DNA of 64,000 nt from Corydoras sp. C115 (Eukaryota; Chordata; Actinopteri; Siluriformes; Callichthyidae): NCBI GenBank assembly GCA_019802505.1, contig JAFMOC010000019.1, forward strand, positions 3,826,501-3,890,500. Direction: 5' to 3'. The translations under genes were made by a program, and so were the position numbers. Shown piece after piece: positions 1 through 10,415 of this stretch (its first letter is position 1; each line of letters begins with the position of its first letter). A model generated the notes under the pieces. It searched no databases, was not told the DNA's origin, and saw only the letters and a program-made list of their open reading frames with translations.

Positions 1-1000
1 AGTGCCTTTAACGCGGACCGCCGTCCTCTCCCGGTTCCGCTCCTGATGGAACGCATCCTTTACGTTTGATTTGATTCGCATTCAGAGCAGTGACACCGAA
101 CGGCTTCGTTTCGGCCGCGTGCTCGTCCCTCAGACGGATCCGCGATCGGAGCGTCGGTACTCAACATGCCCTTCTGACGATCATCGTTCCCGTGCCGGGC
201 GGAACATTCTGGAAACGAGGCGGGAATGTGCGAGACATCTCATTCCATGCTTTTAATGGAGATCTCAGAGTCAGACGACAAAGGAGGCGTGCAGTTCCGC
301 AAACCGTGTGAAATTGTTGGGGTTTAGTGCAGGTTTGCGTCCTGGGAGCCTCTGAGGAACGCTGAGCCGGATGTCTTTCTGACATCGCTTAATTAACTCG
401 TTTCCCAGGGTGAGGTTACCTGCACCGCGTCAACCTGAACCTCCTTTGCCGTTGCATCCTCTCGGGGAGCCTCGCTCGCCCCGCGCCGCTCTGCGCTCGC
501 TCCGTTGGGACTGACTGGCATTTAAATAGAGAAGGGCAACGGCGAGGACAACAGCAGACACGCTGTCATCTAAATACATGGACAAACATAAGCAACCTGT
601 TCGCACATCCACCCGAACAAACACCGTCAGGCAATTACACACCTCTGCCAAACCAAAGCCCATTCTAATTCTCACAGTGACGCGAGTGCTGCCTCCACCG
701 CAAAGGTGAAAACAAAAGCACGGCAGGACTGAACGGCTGCACCGAGCTCTGCTGTGTAATTATATCCAAACAGACGTTCACGTGTCATTCAACCCAAAAC
801 CTGGTGTGACATCTGTGAATTCCTCGACTCAGCGTTTTAAAACACAGAGGGGCTTTTTAAAACAGAATGACGAGCGTTTGCTTTATTTTATTTTAATGGG
901 ATTCCCATCGAATGTCGTCTTCCATTTTGGACAACGAGTCCGTGACATCAAACCTTCAAACTCATTAAAAAAAAGTATTATCAAAATCCCCGAGCATCAT
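1..1000. other. CpG-rich single-copy DNA
   Basis: No repeat or convincing gene is visible. Positions 1-240 and 455-510 are rich in CpG (for example CCGCGATCGG and CCCGCGCCGC), unlike most of the window. Three short frames of 61-74 codons overlap in 71-385 in different frames, which is what CpG-rich DNA gives by chance. A TATA-like TTTAAATA lies at 521-528 just after the second CpG-rich patch, so a promoter or CpG island edge is possible but unproven. Confidence 0.4.
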
Positions 1001-1073
1001 GGGTAGTGGTTAGAGCGTTCGTCTCTCAGCGCTGGGGATCCAGGTTCGAACAGGGTGAAGTTTGCATGTTGGG
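1001..1073 (+). repeat. SINE-A head fragment
   Basis: This matches the tRNA-like head of SINE-A (see 28659-29010): GTAGTGGTTAGAGCGTTCG, CTCTCAGCGCTGGGGATCC and the B-box-like AGGTTCGAAC. It stops soon after the head and lacks the body and tail, so it is a 3'-truncated or eroded copy. Confidence 0.65.
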
Positions 1074-1097
1074 CATTGGTGTCCTAGTTCAAGTACA

Positions 1098-1490
1098 AGT
1101 TATTTATTTATGTCGCGCTTTTTACAACAGTACATCGTCACAAAGCAGCTTTACAGAATGAAAAGTCTTTAAACCCCCAAAGAGCAAGCCGAAGCGACAG
1201 TGGCAAGAAAAAACTCCCTTTTATGTTGTTATTTAAGGAAGAAACCTTGGGAGGACTGAGACTTAGTGGGGGACTCATCCTCCTTGAGCGGCCGGGCAGC
1301 AACAACAATGTAGGACAGCCATGTACAGATATTAAACAAATGGAAAAACTAACAACTGGAAAACTATATGTGAGTCCATTAGGGGGCGTCCTGCAGGACC
1401 GCCTTGTCAGGTTCCATACAGTATTAGTCAGCAGAGCCATGGATGAAGATCTCCAGGAAGCCAGTCACACCTCAAAAGAAACAGACAAGG
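1098..1490 (-). repeat. Fish interspersed repeat (AAGCAGCTTTACAG family)
   Basis: The text AAAGCAGCTTTACAGAATG, GAGCAAGCCGAAGCGACAG, AAAAAACTCCC and GGAAGAAACCTTGGGAGGA, in this order, is a dispersed block I know from many fish genomes. The AT-rich end at 1098-1115 would be the 3' end on the minus strand. A second fragment in the opposite orientation is at 39155-39275, which supports dispersal. I cannot name the class with confidence. Confidence 0.65.
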
Positions 1491-1719
1491 AAGGCAGTTA
1501 AAGCTAATAATAAAGCACGGCATTTAATTAATAAGTAATTAATTGACACAGTGCAGCATGTGACTCCGGCATCACTGACTAGAGCAGCAGAACTAAAAGA
1601 GGCAGATACTGCAGGGCACATAGTTGAGATGGCTCCCCGGAACAGCATCATTTCAGCGCCACACCCCCCCATTAATGATGAGGTGGGTGAAGAGGTGAAA
1701 CGACAGCATACACTGATGT

Positions 1720-1912
1720 GTCCTCCTGGTTACTTGGTTTCCTTCAACAGATCAAAAACATGGGTTCAAGGTGAATTGGCTGCTTCAAATTGCCCCTATA
1801 TAATGTGTGTGTCTGTGGGAGTAAGGTGTGTACCCAGTGATGGATTGGCACCATGTCCTGGATGTATCTGCCCAGCACCCGAAACTTTTTCCAATGGATG
1901 GGCATGGGGAAT
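1720..1912 (+). repeat. SINE-A body, 5'-truncated and diverged
   Basis: The segment follows the SINE-A body from the CCTCCTGGTT region through AAAAACATGGGTTCAAGG, GATGGATTGGCACCATGTCC, GTATCTGCCCAGCACCCGA and GATGGGCATGGGGAA. The tRNA head and the 3' tail are missing. Many substitutions make it one of the older copies. Confidence 0.75.
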
Positions 1913-1955
1913 ATACGTATATTGGATATAATAATATATATTAAGTTCTCCACCT

Positions 1956-2285
1956 GGGCGGCACGGTGGCTTAGTGGTTAGCCCGTTTGCCTTGAATCCC
2001 AATCTGGCTGGAGTTTCCATGTCCTTCCCGTGTCCGCATGGGTTTCCTCCGGGTTCTCCGGTTTCCTCCCACAGTCCAAAAAAAGGAACAAGGTCAATTG
2101 AATTCTCCAAATTGCCCCATATAGTGTGTGTGTGTGTGTGTGAGTGAGTGTGTGCCCAGTGATAGATTGGCACCCTGTCCTGGGTGTAACTGTCCAGCAC
2201 CCGAAACGTTCTCCCCTGGAGGCACATGTGGAACCCCCCTGCGACCCTAGGAGAGGATAAAGCGAAAGATAATGGATGGATGGAG
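1956..2285 (+). repeat. SINE-A, near full length
   Basis: The copy starts GGCGGCACGGTGGCTTAG and ends AAGATAATGGATGGATGG. Imperfect target-site duplications flank it: GTTCTCCACCT at 1945-1955 and GTTCTTCACCT at 2286-2296, one mismatch in 11. The B box region is damaged. It carries the older GTGTAACTG form of the diagnostic site. Confidence 0.88.
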
Positions 2286-2329
2286 GTTCTTCACCTTGTT
2301 TCTACCCATATCAGCTCCAAATAGAATTC

Positions 2330-2655
2330 AGATGGACTTTCTAATTCTACAGATACATTCTGTAGTCCTTTCCCTACAGAGCAGGTATTATTAAGGTGGT
2401 GGATGATTCTTAACATGGCTTTGATACTGATCTTGTGGTGGTGTGATCTGAAATAACCAGCCACCAGCACCATGGTCTGCTTCTCTGAATGCTTTCTTCG
2501 ACCCCCCACTGGATCTCCTCTCAATAAGTATTATTTGGGTGGCGGATGAGCCTCTGTACTGCAGTAACCCTGATGTGGTGGAGTGTTGATGTGTGTATAT
2601 GGTTCTTCATATGTTCTCTTGTCCAGAACATTCTGTGCTTCTCAGGTCCTAATGA
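2330..2655. repeat. Decayed inverted-repeat (foldback) element
   Basis: The text GATGGACTTTCTAATTCTAC...CTGTAGTCC at 2331-2368 resembles the 35-bp arm of the better kept element at 60430-60740. Interior phrases such as GAGCAGGTATTATTAAGGTGG and GGGTGGCGGATGAGCCTC recur in the sister copies. The other arm is not clear, so the copy is incomplete. Confidence 0.5.
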
Positions 2656-3800
2656 CTGTAATGAAAAGCATATAACAACCCTTCATGATTCCTCACTGCA
2701 ATGTTGCAGAAGTCTTTCAAACGCTGAACTGCATTTGATCTCATGCGTTGGGTCTCATTCATGTTAGCAGTGTGTTGTTTTTGAGACTGAAGACTGAGGC
2801 TGTAACACCGAGAAACAGCGTCCACATGAATAAATGACTGTCTTCCAAAGTCAGATCTCAATCTCCTTTTCATCTCCGTGTCACCAGCTCACATTATTTC
2901 ATCACGAACCTAATTTCTGGGATTTCGGCAGCATTATGTTTAATATCAGACCCTAATAGTAAAAAAAATCAGTCGGTCCTGCAGTGATTAAAGTTCGACT
3001 GATGTGATGAGACACATGCTGGGATTTTTGCTTCCGTTTCTTTTGAAAAAGCTTCTGTGTTTAAAGATCAAGGAAAAGCGCCTGAATGCAGGCAGCGGTT
3101 TGTTTGGCACGACAGAAATTGCTGCGGTGACCTTATCGAGCCGAATGTGTCGACTCCAACCTCAAAAGTCCTTCTGATTTCTTTTCTTCAGTCGTTCTGC
3201 TGCACCAACCGTACAACTCGCCTCCAAAGCCACGTATCCCCTGGTTGCTTTGCAGAGGGGGCTGTTTGTGGTAATGACTGCATGCAGAGAGCCATTTGTT
3301 CTATTTGCCACCTAATCAATGTCCCCAGAGTTACCAATAAAGCAAGCAAAGTAGTCCTCAGAATGGCTGCACACCTCGTGGTGATGGGTGTTCACCTAAT
3401 TAACCCACATACAGAACCGAGCCATCGTCAAATCTTCATATGAGGAAGACCTTTGAACCGAAATCTTCCTCCTTCTGAAGGACACGCAGCAGACAATGTT
3501 CACAGTAACCTTCAGAGATTAAACCTCCGAGCTGTCAGATTCACCGTAAAAATAATTTACAAAACAGCTTTGGATTGCAATTCAATTTGAGTTTGGAGGA
3601 TATGCGCTCGTCTATTGAGAATTTTGTCCGTTTTTTTTGTTGGGAATTCTGTAGGCGGAGGTTTTAAAGCAAATCAAACCAAAGGATCCAATCAGTCTGC
3701 TTCAGAAGCTGTGTGCTATATTATTATTATATTATAAATAAAGCAACTAGAAACATAAAATTCAGATATCTAAATTGCCGCTCTCTTAATTGCCCCTATG

Positions 3801-3804
<4 letters not shown>
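2656..3804. other. Single-copy DNA, nothing identified
   Basis: No repeat family, RNA gene or convincing exon is visible. The longest frame, 128 codons at 3057-3443, has no signal peptide, domain motif or composition that suggests a protein. A short ATT run lies near 3718-3732. Confidence 0.5.

Positions 3805-3877
<73 letters not shown>
3805..3877. repeat. (TA)n microsatellite
   Basis: About 36 TA units are uninterrupted. The tract abuts the 3' tail side of the next SINE-A copy, and a second TA tract abuts the other side at 4208-4253. Confidence 0.97.
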
Positions 3878-3879
<2 letters not shown>

Positions 3880-4203
3880 CGCTTTGTCCTCTATTAGTGT
3901 TGCGGGGGGGTTCCCCATGCCCATCCAGGGGAGAGCGTCTCGGGCGCTGGGCAGACACATCCAGGACAGGGTGACAATCTATCACTGGGCATCCACTCAC
4001 TCACACAGACACACTCTATATGGGGCAATTTGGAAAATTCAATTGACTTGATCCATGTTTTCGGACTGTGGAAAGAAACCGGAGAACCTGGAGGAAACCC
4101 ACACGGACACGGGGAGAGCATGCAAACTCCACCCAGATTGGGAATTGAACTGGGAATCCCCAGCGCTGAGAGGAGAACATGCCAACCACTAAGCCACCGT
4201 GCC

Positions 4204-4206
<3 letters not shown>
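3880..4206 (-). repeat. SINE-A inside a TA tract
   Basis: Read on the minus strand, the copy runs from GGTGGCACGGTGGCTTAG (box A) through the body to GAGGACAAAGCG. It lies between two TA tracts, which suggests insertion into one TA microsatellite. No distinct duplication can be read because the flanks are simple repeat. A run of seven G at 3904-3910 is an expansion of a shorter consensus run. Confidence 0.88.

Positions 4207-4207
<1 letters not shown>

Positions 4208-4253
<46 letters not shown>
4208..4253. repeat. (TA)n microsatellite
   Basis: About 23 TA units follow directly on the SINE-A head at 4206 and probably formed one tract with 3805-3877 before the insertion. Confidence 0.97.
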
Positions 4254-4256
<3 letters not shown>

Positions 4257-4292
4257 TGTGCCCAGTGATTGCCCAATGCCCGAAATATTCTT

Positions 4293-4295
<3 letters not shown>
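4254..4295 (+). repeat. SINE-A remnant
   Basis: GTGTGTGCCCAGTGATTG followed by GCCCGAAATATTCTTCCC matches two parts of the SINE-A body with the intervening part deleted. Confidence 0.55.

Positions 4296-4342
<47 letters not shown>
4296..4342. repeat. (CA)n microsatellite
   Basis: About 23 uninterrupted CA units directly follow a SINE-A remnant. Confidence 0.97.
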
Positions 4343-4345
<3 letters not shown>

Positions 4346-4934
4346 TTAGTCCCTATTAAGCAGAAGATAATGAGATGCGATAAAGAGGAGAACTTCAGGA
4401 AGACATTTTTCAGACGTTTGTTTATGGTTAGACGTCATAAAACGTACAGCAGAGGAAGAGAAGTCAGAAAACAGCCGTCTGCATCTTCACGTTGTTGTTG
4501 TTGTTGTATTTCTTTTCTCTGTTTTCCCGTCACTCCTGCGGTTTGTTCTTCTCAGCAATTAAAACTTGCTGAAACGAGAACGAGGGCCACTCGCACGGTG
4601 TGACTTTCTGAAGCGAGACACTAATTGATGTACCAGCAGACACTATCGCAGCATCGCGCTGAGCTGAGGAGGACGTCTGAGTAATGGCCCCCCTGTCACA
4701 GTGCCCTCCGTGGGGAATGAGGTGGCACAGCTGGGGAGCGGGCATCAATCTCACCGTGCCCTCGGATCAGACCAGATGGCCAGAGGAGTCACATCTATAT
4801 CCCTGCTCTCCAAAAGGCATGAAGAAGTTTGATGGTCAATGACGAAAAGAGCGAGAGGAACATTGGTAATTCTAATATAATCCTCCAGGTACAACGGCCA
4901 CAAAATTATATACAAGCCCCAGTAGCACTAATGA
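4343..4934. other. Single-copy DNA
   Basis: Nothing coding is recognised. A short GTT/TTG run of about 16 bases lies at 4491-4506. Confidence 0.5.
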
Positions 4935-5405
4935 ACCGTTTTTTAATTGGTCCTCTCATTGGCTGGACCATCACTCAGCACATATATTTCAGGTGGTGGA
5001 CATGTTTTTGACCACTGTACAGGAACTGATATGATGACAATCTGTTGTCTGTATCCTGCTCTTATGATTGGATCAAACATAACAGTGCTGACCTGAGATG
5101 CACTCTGCAAGAGTGAGCCCTGATACTGTCAATGAGCTTTTGTCCACTAGGTGGAGCAGTGAGGTAGATGGGTCCATATACTGTTTAAATTGTCAGCTAC
5201 CTGCACCACACAGCATATCCCTGTCACTGCAGTGCTGAGAAGCCTCCACCACCCAGTGGTAGCTCTGTGGAGTAAACGATGTTGACCTACGCTGTGGAAT
5301 TGTGGAGCTACAGAGTGCTTGTGTTCTATGTTAACAGCAGAACCGTTGTATGAATAATGAGGGTACAACTACGGAGGTGTATCTAATAAAGTGGCCACTG
5401 AGTTT
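4935..5405. repeat. DNA-transposon-derived repeat, decayed
   Basis: The end at 5385-5405 reads TCTAATAAAGTGGCCACTGA, a terminal phrase of a widespread fish DNA-transposon-related repeat. CATTGGCTGGACCATCACTC near the left side and CCACCACCCAGTGG inside are also typical phrases from memory. Related ends occur at 33395-33420 and, in reverse, at 54712-54730. There is no transposase frame. Confidence 0.55.
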
Positions 5406-6284
5406 ATGCAGCATAAATAGTTTTGCTCTCCACCTTGTCTGTAATTGCTCTCCTTGTGGAAGCCGAGTGCTTTAATTTGTTCCAGTCAACACTAACCTCC
5501 GCTTAAGACGGCGTGCACAAGAAACAAACCAATTCACAGAACTTTTGATTCAATTTAATTGTGAGGATGTGTAATAGCGCAACGGCGATCATTACCAGGG
5601 TGAGATCTGTTATCCTGGTAATTGCATTTTTCCAACTAAGAGCACGAATTATTTCTCCCGACTCTAATAATGGAGTGCATCCTGGCCCCGATGTTCAGAA
5701 TGGAATTAAATGCAAAGAAAAGGCAGGAAAACTCCCCGAGAAAGGAGGCGGCGCTCTCGTCGTCTCTCTTCATAATAGCAGACCTGTGAGAGCAGCTTGT
5801 CAGCGTCGCAATTTATGTTGCTGATAGGCTGCATTTCCGTTCACCACATCATTACTCAGTTGTTATTTGGACAGGGGACCGCATGTGGTCATTATGATCT
5901 CTGGTTCCCTTCACTTTCAATCAGAACCCTGTGCTGTTAGAACCGATGCGAGTGCAGGAGCGTGATGGGGAAACATCAACCTTCAGCCTGAGCGCCGCTG
6001 ATTAAAAGACCCTCTGCATTTCGGCATCTGAAACGGTGAGGATGCATATGGAAACCATGGCGACACAACGTGGACCTCATTCTACCTCTTTGGTCACAGA
6101 AGCACGGTATGCGTGCCGCTTCAAAACGATGAGGATTAAACCCCGCGGGTCGGGGTGCAGGTGCTGGATTTGTGCAGCTCATTATTCTTTGGACTCTGAT
6201 AGACGTCGAGTCACTGACCGAATGTCGTCTCCGTGCCACGGTATTTGGAACAGCGTGAATATTTTTATTGTTACAATGAAATCG
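5406..6284. other. Single-copy DNA
   Basis: No repeat or recognisable exon. Short frames of 87-127 codons are unremarkable. The last of these reads through into the next repeat, which argues against coding. Confidence 0.5.
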
Positions 6285-6385
6285 TATCAGAATCAGAATC
6301 AGAATCTGACTTTATTGGCCAAGTATGCTCACACATACAAGGAATTTGTCTTTGGTTCCAATAGCCCACAGTGCACAATAAGTAT
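6285..6385 (-). mobile_element. Truncated LINE-type 3' end
   Basis: On the minus strand the segment ends with GGCCAATAAAGTCAGATTCT followed by further GATTCT units, a polyadenylation-like signal and short tandem tail as seen at 3' ends of fish non-LTR elements. Only about 100 bases remain, so it is a strongly 5'-truncated insertion. The class is inferred from memory of TTTATTGGCCAAGTATG repeats in fish. Confidence 0.55.
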
Positions 6386-6399
6386 GTGGTACGTGGTGG

Positions 6400-6450
6400 G
6401 GTGGTGGGGTGGTGGTTAGCACGTCCGCCTCAGACCTCTTGTTCAGGTCT
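6400..6450 (+). repeat. SINE-A head remnant
   Basis: GTGGTGGTTAGCACGTCCGCCTCAGACC matches the box A to anticodon-arm part of the SINE-A head (shown here in parts: GTGGTGGTTAGCACG, CCGCCTCAGA). The body is absent. Confidence 0.5.
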
Positions 6451-6507
6451 GCGCTCCTAAAATCCTCCAATTTTAATAAATAGCCTTAATTTAACATTAT
6501 AATACGC

Positions 6508-6771
6508 GGCCAGATGGCACGTTGGGTTAGTGGTTACCATGATGCCTCGCGCTGGGGATCTGGGTGGAGTTTCCATGTTCTCCCCGTGTCCATGTGGGTT
6601 TCCTCTGGGCTCCCAGGTTTCCTCCCACCGTACAAAAACATGAATTCATGGCTGCTCTAAATTGCTCCATATAGTGTGTGTTTGTTTGCGTGTGTGCCCA
6701 GCGATGTGTCCACCCCCAATGCGACTTTAGTAGAGATGAAGAAGAAGCAGAAGATAATGGATGGATGGATG
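6508..6771 (+). repeat. SINE-A with internal deletions
   Basis: The head GGCACGTTGGGTTAGTGG and the tail AGATAATGGATGGATGGATG are both present. The B box region is deleted between CTGGGGATC and TGGGTGGAG, and part of the 3' body is missing. It is an older copy. Confidence 0.82.
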
Positions 6772-7607
6772 CGACCCTACTTTAAACCACCGCCGGCGAA
6801 GCTCTGTTTTCAGTAGGTTCCACCTTCAGAGCTGATATCTCTGATTTCTCTGGTGAAGCGTATAGATTTCTTTATTGTGAGAAGAAACAGTTTTAGCTCT
6901 GGGTTACGTTTGTAAATCATTCGCGTGGCACTCGCAGAATCGTCTAACACGCGCCTCGGAAAACGCCGCCTGTGGCTCATTTTTCTTTGTTGCGGAAAAT
7001 CATGCAGGTTGTTTGTCTGTGACACGGAGCCTCCACTCGCACCGTCACACTCGCACCATCACACTCGCATTAATGACAGTTGTATCTCCGATGTTTTAAC
7101 TGTAAGGTGTTGCGTTGAACACTTTTTAAGAAACCAACCTTTGCATTTTCATCATCACACCCTCGTTACCTCGTCACCCGGGTGTCAGTCGCTCTTTTTC
7201 TTATGAAGCTTCCCCTTATTAACACTGTATTATGGGATGCAGCTGTGATTTAATGTCACAGAATGTGTCACCCATGACCTTTCAAAGTCACAGACTACAA
7301 TTCCCATGATGCTGCCCTCAAGGAAGTTTACCCCAGAGCCTCAGATCATGTGATCCTGAGCGATAATTCCATACACCTGTGTTCTAAACGCTCTGGAACC
7401 CAAAACATGCTTCATTCTCACTACCTGGTAAGTATGACATCATATCATTATCTGTTCCAACCAATCGGTTTGGAGATATAATATGTATATATGCAACATT
7501 TAAAGGACATCAAACACTAAGGTTGGCGTTCATTTACCTCACAGTCAGAACGTTCTGGGATCAACTTCAACTCATGAAGACCAAGATTCCCACTCTATTA
7601 CGTTTGC
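6772..7607. other. Single-copy DNA
   Basis: No repeat or exon is recognised. A short tandem theme, CACACTCGCACCATCACACT, lies near 7040-7070. Confidence 0.45.
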
Positions 7608-7725
7608 ATGTTCTCCCCGTGTCTATATGTGCTTCCTTCAAGAGTTGTCTGTTGTCTGTGAATGTTTGTGTGCCCGTCCTCTGATAGACAGGATAGGCTC
7701 CAGCACCCCTACAGGATTATGAAGT
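7608..7725 (+). repeat. Diverged SINE-A-like remnant
   Basis: GCATGTTCTCCCCGTGTCT is followed by GATAGGCTCCAGCACCCCT. The second phrase is typical of a related fish SINE body rather than of the SINE-A copies here, so this may be a different subfamily. Confidence 0.5.
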
Positions 7726-8023
7726 AAATTAAATTAAATATCATAAATCTATATAGAATTTAATAAATTTCAAAGGATAAAGAAAAGACTCTCTTATGTT
7801 TATCTGTTCGCTTGACTTTTTTATTTTATTATTATTATTTTTTTTTTCCGGAGGCTGAACCTCAAATGTCAGGTCCCTCAGCTGGAAAGTGCACTCTGTG
7901 TTATGAGCTGATATTTAAACTTGTGTTGAACTTTGTACGTTTAACATTCAGTCCTATAAAGATACTGCTGTGTGCTTCCACACTAATGACATATCTCATT
8001 AACATATTATAATTATTATCATT
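7726..8023. other. AT-rich single-copy DNA
   Basis: The stretch is AT-rich, with a TTTTATTATTATTATT patch and T runs near 7820-7848. Nothing else is seen. Confidence 0.45.
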
Positions 8024-8135
8024 GTGTACACTAAATGGACTAAAGTATTGGGACGCCTACACGTTACAGGAGCTGATGCTCCAGTTCAGTTTGTTTGGGC
8101 ATCATAACAGCTTCCTCTTCTGCAGTGGCTTTCCA
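8024..8135 (+). mobile_element. Tc1-type MITE end
   Basis: TACACTAAATGGACTAAAGT followed by ATTGGGACGCC resembles the terminal repeat of a common fish Tc1-derived MITE, whose ends read roughly TACACTATATGGCCAAAAGT. Only the left end and part of the interior remain before a SINE-A fragment begins. Confidence 0.55.
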
Positions 8136-8143
8136 CAGGAAAG

Positions 8144-8298
8144 GCACGACAGCGTAGTGTTAAGCACGTTCACCTCTCAACCCTGGGGATCCAGGTTCGA
8201 ATCCCGATCTGGGTGGTTCCGTGTTCTCCCCGTGCCTGTTTGGGTTTTCTTTGCGTTCTCCGGTTTCCTCTCACAATCCAGAAACATGGATTCAAGGT
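8144..8298 (+). repeat. SINE-A, 3'-truncated
   Basis: The head is complete, with a perfect B box GGTTCGAATCC, and the body follows to ACATGGATTCAAGG. The 3' half and tail are missing. Confidence 0.8.
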
Positions 8299-9626
8299 AG
8301 GTCAGCACAGTGCAGCATTCTTTTCTGTTTTATTACATAAATGATTAAATAAATATGTATGAGATTTAGAAACAGCCCGTGTGAGGATACAGTTCATGGC
8401 CGTATGACCTCATAGCCAAAGGGCAGAGTTTATTAAGCTTACGGCAAACGAACACCCCGAACACTGGTGAGTACCGGCTTCGAACTGCTTTTCACATGAT
8501 GGAATTGTGTGTTTGTTATTGCTGCTGGGAAATGCGCAGTCAATCAGCTCCTGAAGCGTCGCCTCTGTGTGTGTTCCAGTCAGGTTTGCAATATGGAAAA
8601 TGGTTGTGACAGACATTTATGACACTGGAATGCAAGAATTAAATTAAGCTTCAAATTAGCTCTTTTTTTTCAGCCAGTGCAGCCTTTAGGATTGGGTTTC
8701 TTTAGCTTTACTGTGAGTTTTAAATCACCAAAACTCAACATCGCCCACCGGAGTAAGCGCCGAGCTCCGGGTTTTATAATATTATGCAGTGTAATGCTTA
8801 TTTTCCTGCTGCGCTGTTTCTATCAGGTGGTCCCTGACTCATTTAGCCGCATGTCAGCGAATTGACGAGGTGTGGAGCTTTGCCAAATAAAATCTGCTTC
8901 AGGAAGCAACAGCTGTCAGAGGCGCAGCTCCTTCAGATTTTGGAGGAGGGAGACAGATTGGAAAGCCGTATCGGACTCATCGCAGGGCGACGACGCTGCA
9001 AAGCTGAAAGGAGCCGCCATCCAGCCTGAAACATAAAAGCCCATCATTCAGCAGGAAACGGGGTGTGCAGAAGTGCTGCGAATACTTCAGCCAATGTGAG
9101 AAGTGGGCTCCGGGGCGTGGGTGCTGGCACAGTCATTGGCAACTGGGGGCCATGTGGGTTTCGGAGCTGGAGTGAGCGCGAGTGGAGATACTTGGCCGTG
9201 GCCTGTTTTCAGGAAAAATCACTGGTGTGCTCTGCTTTCTAAGTAGCTTGGGGATTCAGGCCATGAGAGAGTTTTTGATGTGAAGAGGCAGCTGATCCAC
9301 CCAGAAGAAATGGACTGATCCCTGTTTGGGTGCTGAGAGGTAAAAATCAAGGGAACTACAGTCTACTGGCCCTTTTATCGTCCTTGTGTGCATCTTTTTG
9401 AAGAAGATTAGCTAGAGGCTTGACAGCCAGCCTGGGAGTGAGGGCAGCCAAAAAGACTAAACTCCTCACAGCACTGGCAACTTCTCCCCACCAGGCTGAG
9501 AGAACCACGTACAGACTGCGGCTCCCAGAATCGAACCTCATGACTCAAGGCTTTGAGGTCTAAAGCTAAAGAAATATAAGACAAAAATGTTCTTTAAATT
9601 GCTGCAAAGGATCTTTTTATTGCAAT
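8299..9626. other. Single-copy DNA
   Basis: No known repeat and no convincing exon. Positions 9050-9560 are less AT-rich than the flanks, but the frames are short and broken. Confidence 0.5.
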
Positions 9627-9634
9627 AATGATAA
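9627..9634. repeat. hAT copy 1 target-site duplication, left
   Basis: AATGATAA, identical to 10092-10099 on the other side of the element. Confidence 0.93.
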
Positions 9635-10091
9635 TAGGGGTGAGCTGCAATATTCGCTGATTCGACGATTCGATTCGGAGAACCGTAGTCGACTATGAAC
9701 CTCATAGTCGAATGTACCATTTTGACCACATGGGGGCGCCCATGGCTGCTGCTAAGCATTAGTTTTTACATGAAATGTCTTTGTTTTCGTTATATATATA
9801 TAGCTTTTTGTCAAATAAAATCATCCTAATTTCTGTTCATATTTTTTTTTTAAATGATGTGTGCGCTTTAACAATAGGCTACACATTAATAAAGCTCCCC
9901 CCAAACGGGGATCCCATTTACGGTGCTCTAGAAAAACAAGTAAAATATTAAAAAAAAAATCTTTTTTTAAAAACCACGCTTATAGCGCCATCTTGTGGTG
10001 AAATTTTAACTGATTCGACTATCAGTCGACTATAGGGAAAATCTGACGAATCAGATTCGACTATGAAAATCCTTAGTTGAATACACCCCTA
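9635..10091 (+). mobile_element. Non-autonomous hAT-type transposon, copy 1 (457 bp)
   Basis: The element starts TAGGGGTG and ends CACCCCTA, an exact 8-bp terminal inverted repeat of hAT type. It is flanked by a perfect 8-bp duplication, AATGATAA, at 9627-9634 and 10092-10099; 8 bp is the hAT hallmark. The octamer TCGACTAT occurs at 9689, inverted at 9704, and again at 10015, 10026 and 10057, so the repeats cluster near both ends as expected for transposase-binding sites. No transposase is encoded, so movement would need one supplied in trans. A sister copy lies at 49274-49680. Confidence 0.93.
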
Positions 10092-10099
10092 AATGATAA
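10092..10099. repeat. hAT copy 1 target-site duplication, right
   Basis: AATGATAA, identical to 9627-9634. Confidence 0.93.
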
Positions 10100-10189
10100 T
10101 GAGACCGTGTTCTATAATGCACAGAAAAAGCTTATAATAGAGTGACTTTACAGCAAACATCACACATTTCCGTCTGGAATCAATAAAAT

Positions 10190-10195
10190 GATTGG

Positions 10196-10226
<31 letters not shown>

Positions 10227-10232
10227 ATTGGT
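10190..10232. repeat. (GATT)n microsatellite
   Basis: About ten GATT units, interrupted by GGTT variants. Confidence 0.93.
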
Positions 10233-10289
10233 CAATCTGTTTATCTAACACATTCCTCTGTGTGTAGGCAAAATTGATCAGTCACTTAT

Positions 10290-10415
10290 AGATGCTCTTT
10301 TTAATTCGACAATAATACTATTACACAAGGTGGTGTTGGGTGGTGGATGCGTCAGGCTTTGTAGTGACACTGATGTGGTGGTGGTGTATTAGCATGTGGA
10401 GCATCTCCTAATCTT
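10290..10415. repeat. Foldback-element interior remnant
   Basis: GGGTGGTGGATGCGTC and AGTGACACTGATGTGGTGG resemble the interior of the copies at 2330-2655 and 60430-60740. Neither arm is intact. Confidence 0.4.

Noticed and set aside
3713..4603. Tyr/Ile-rich and Thr/His- or Cys/Val-rich frames
   Set aside because: They are translations of TA and CA microsatellites around a SINE-A.
9538..9759. Frame shared by two loci (also 49165-49398)
   Set aside because: The shared part is the left end of the hAT element on the minus strand, not a transposase.
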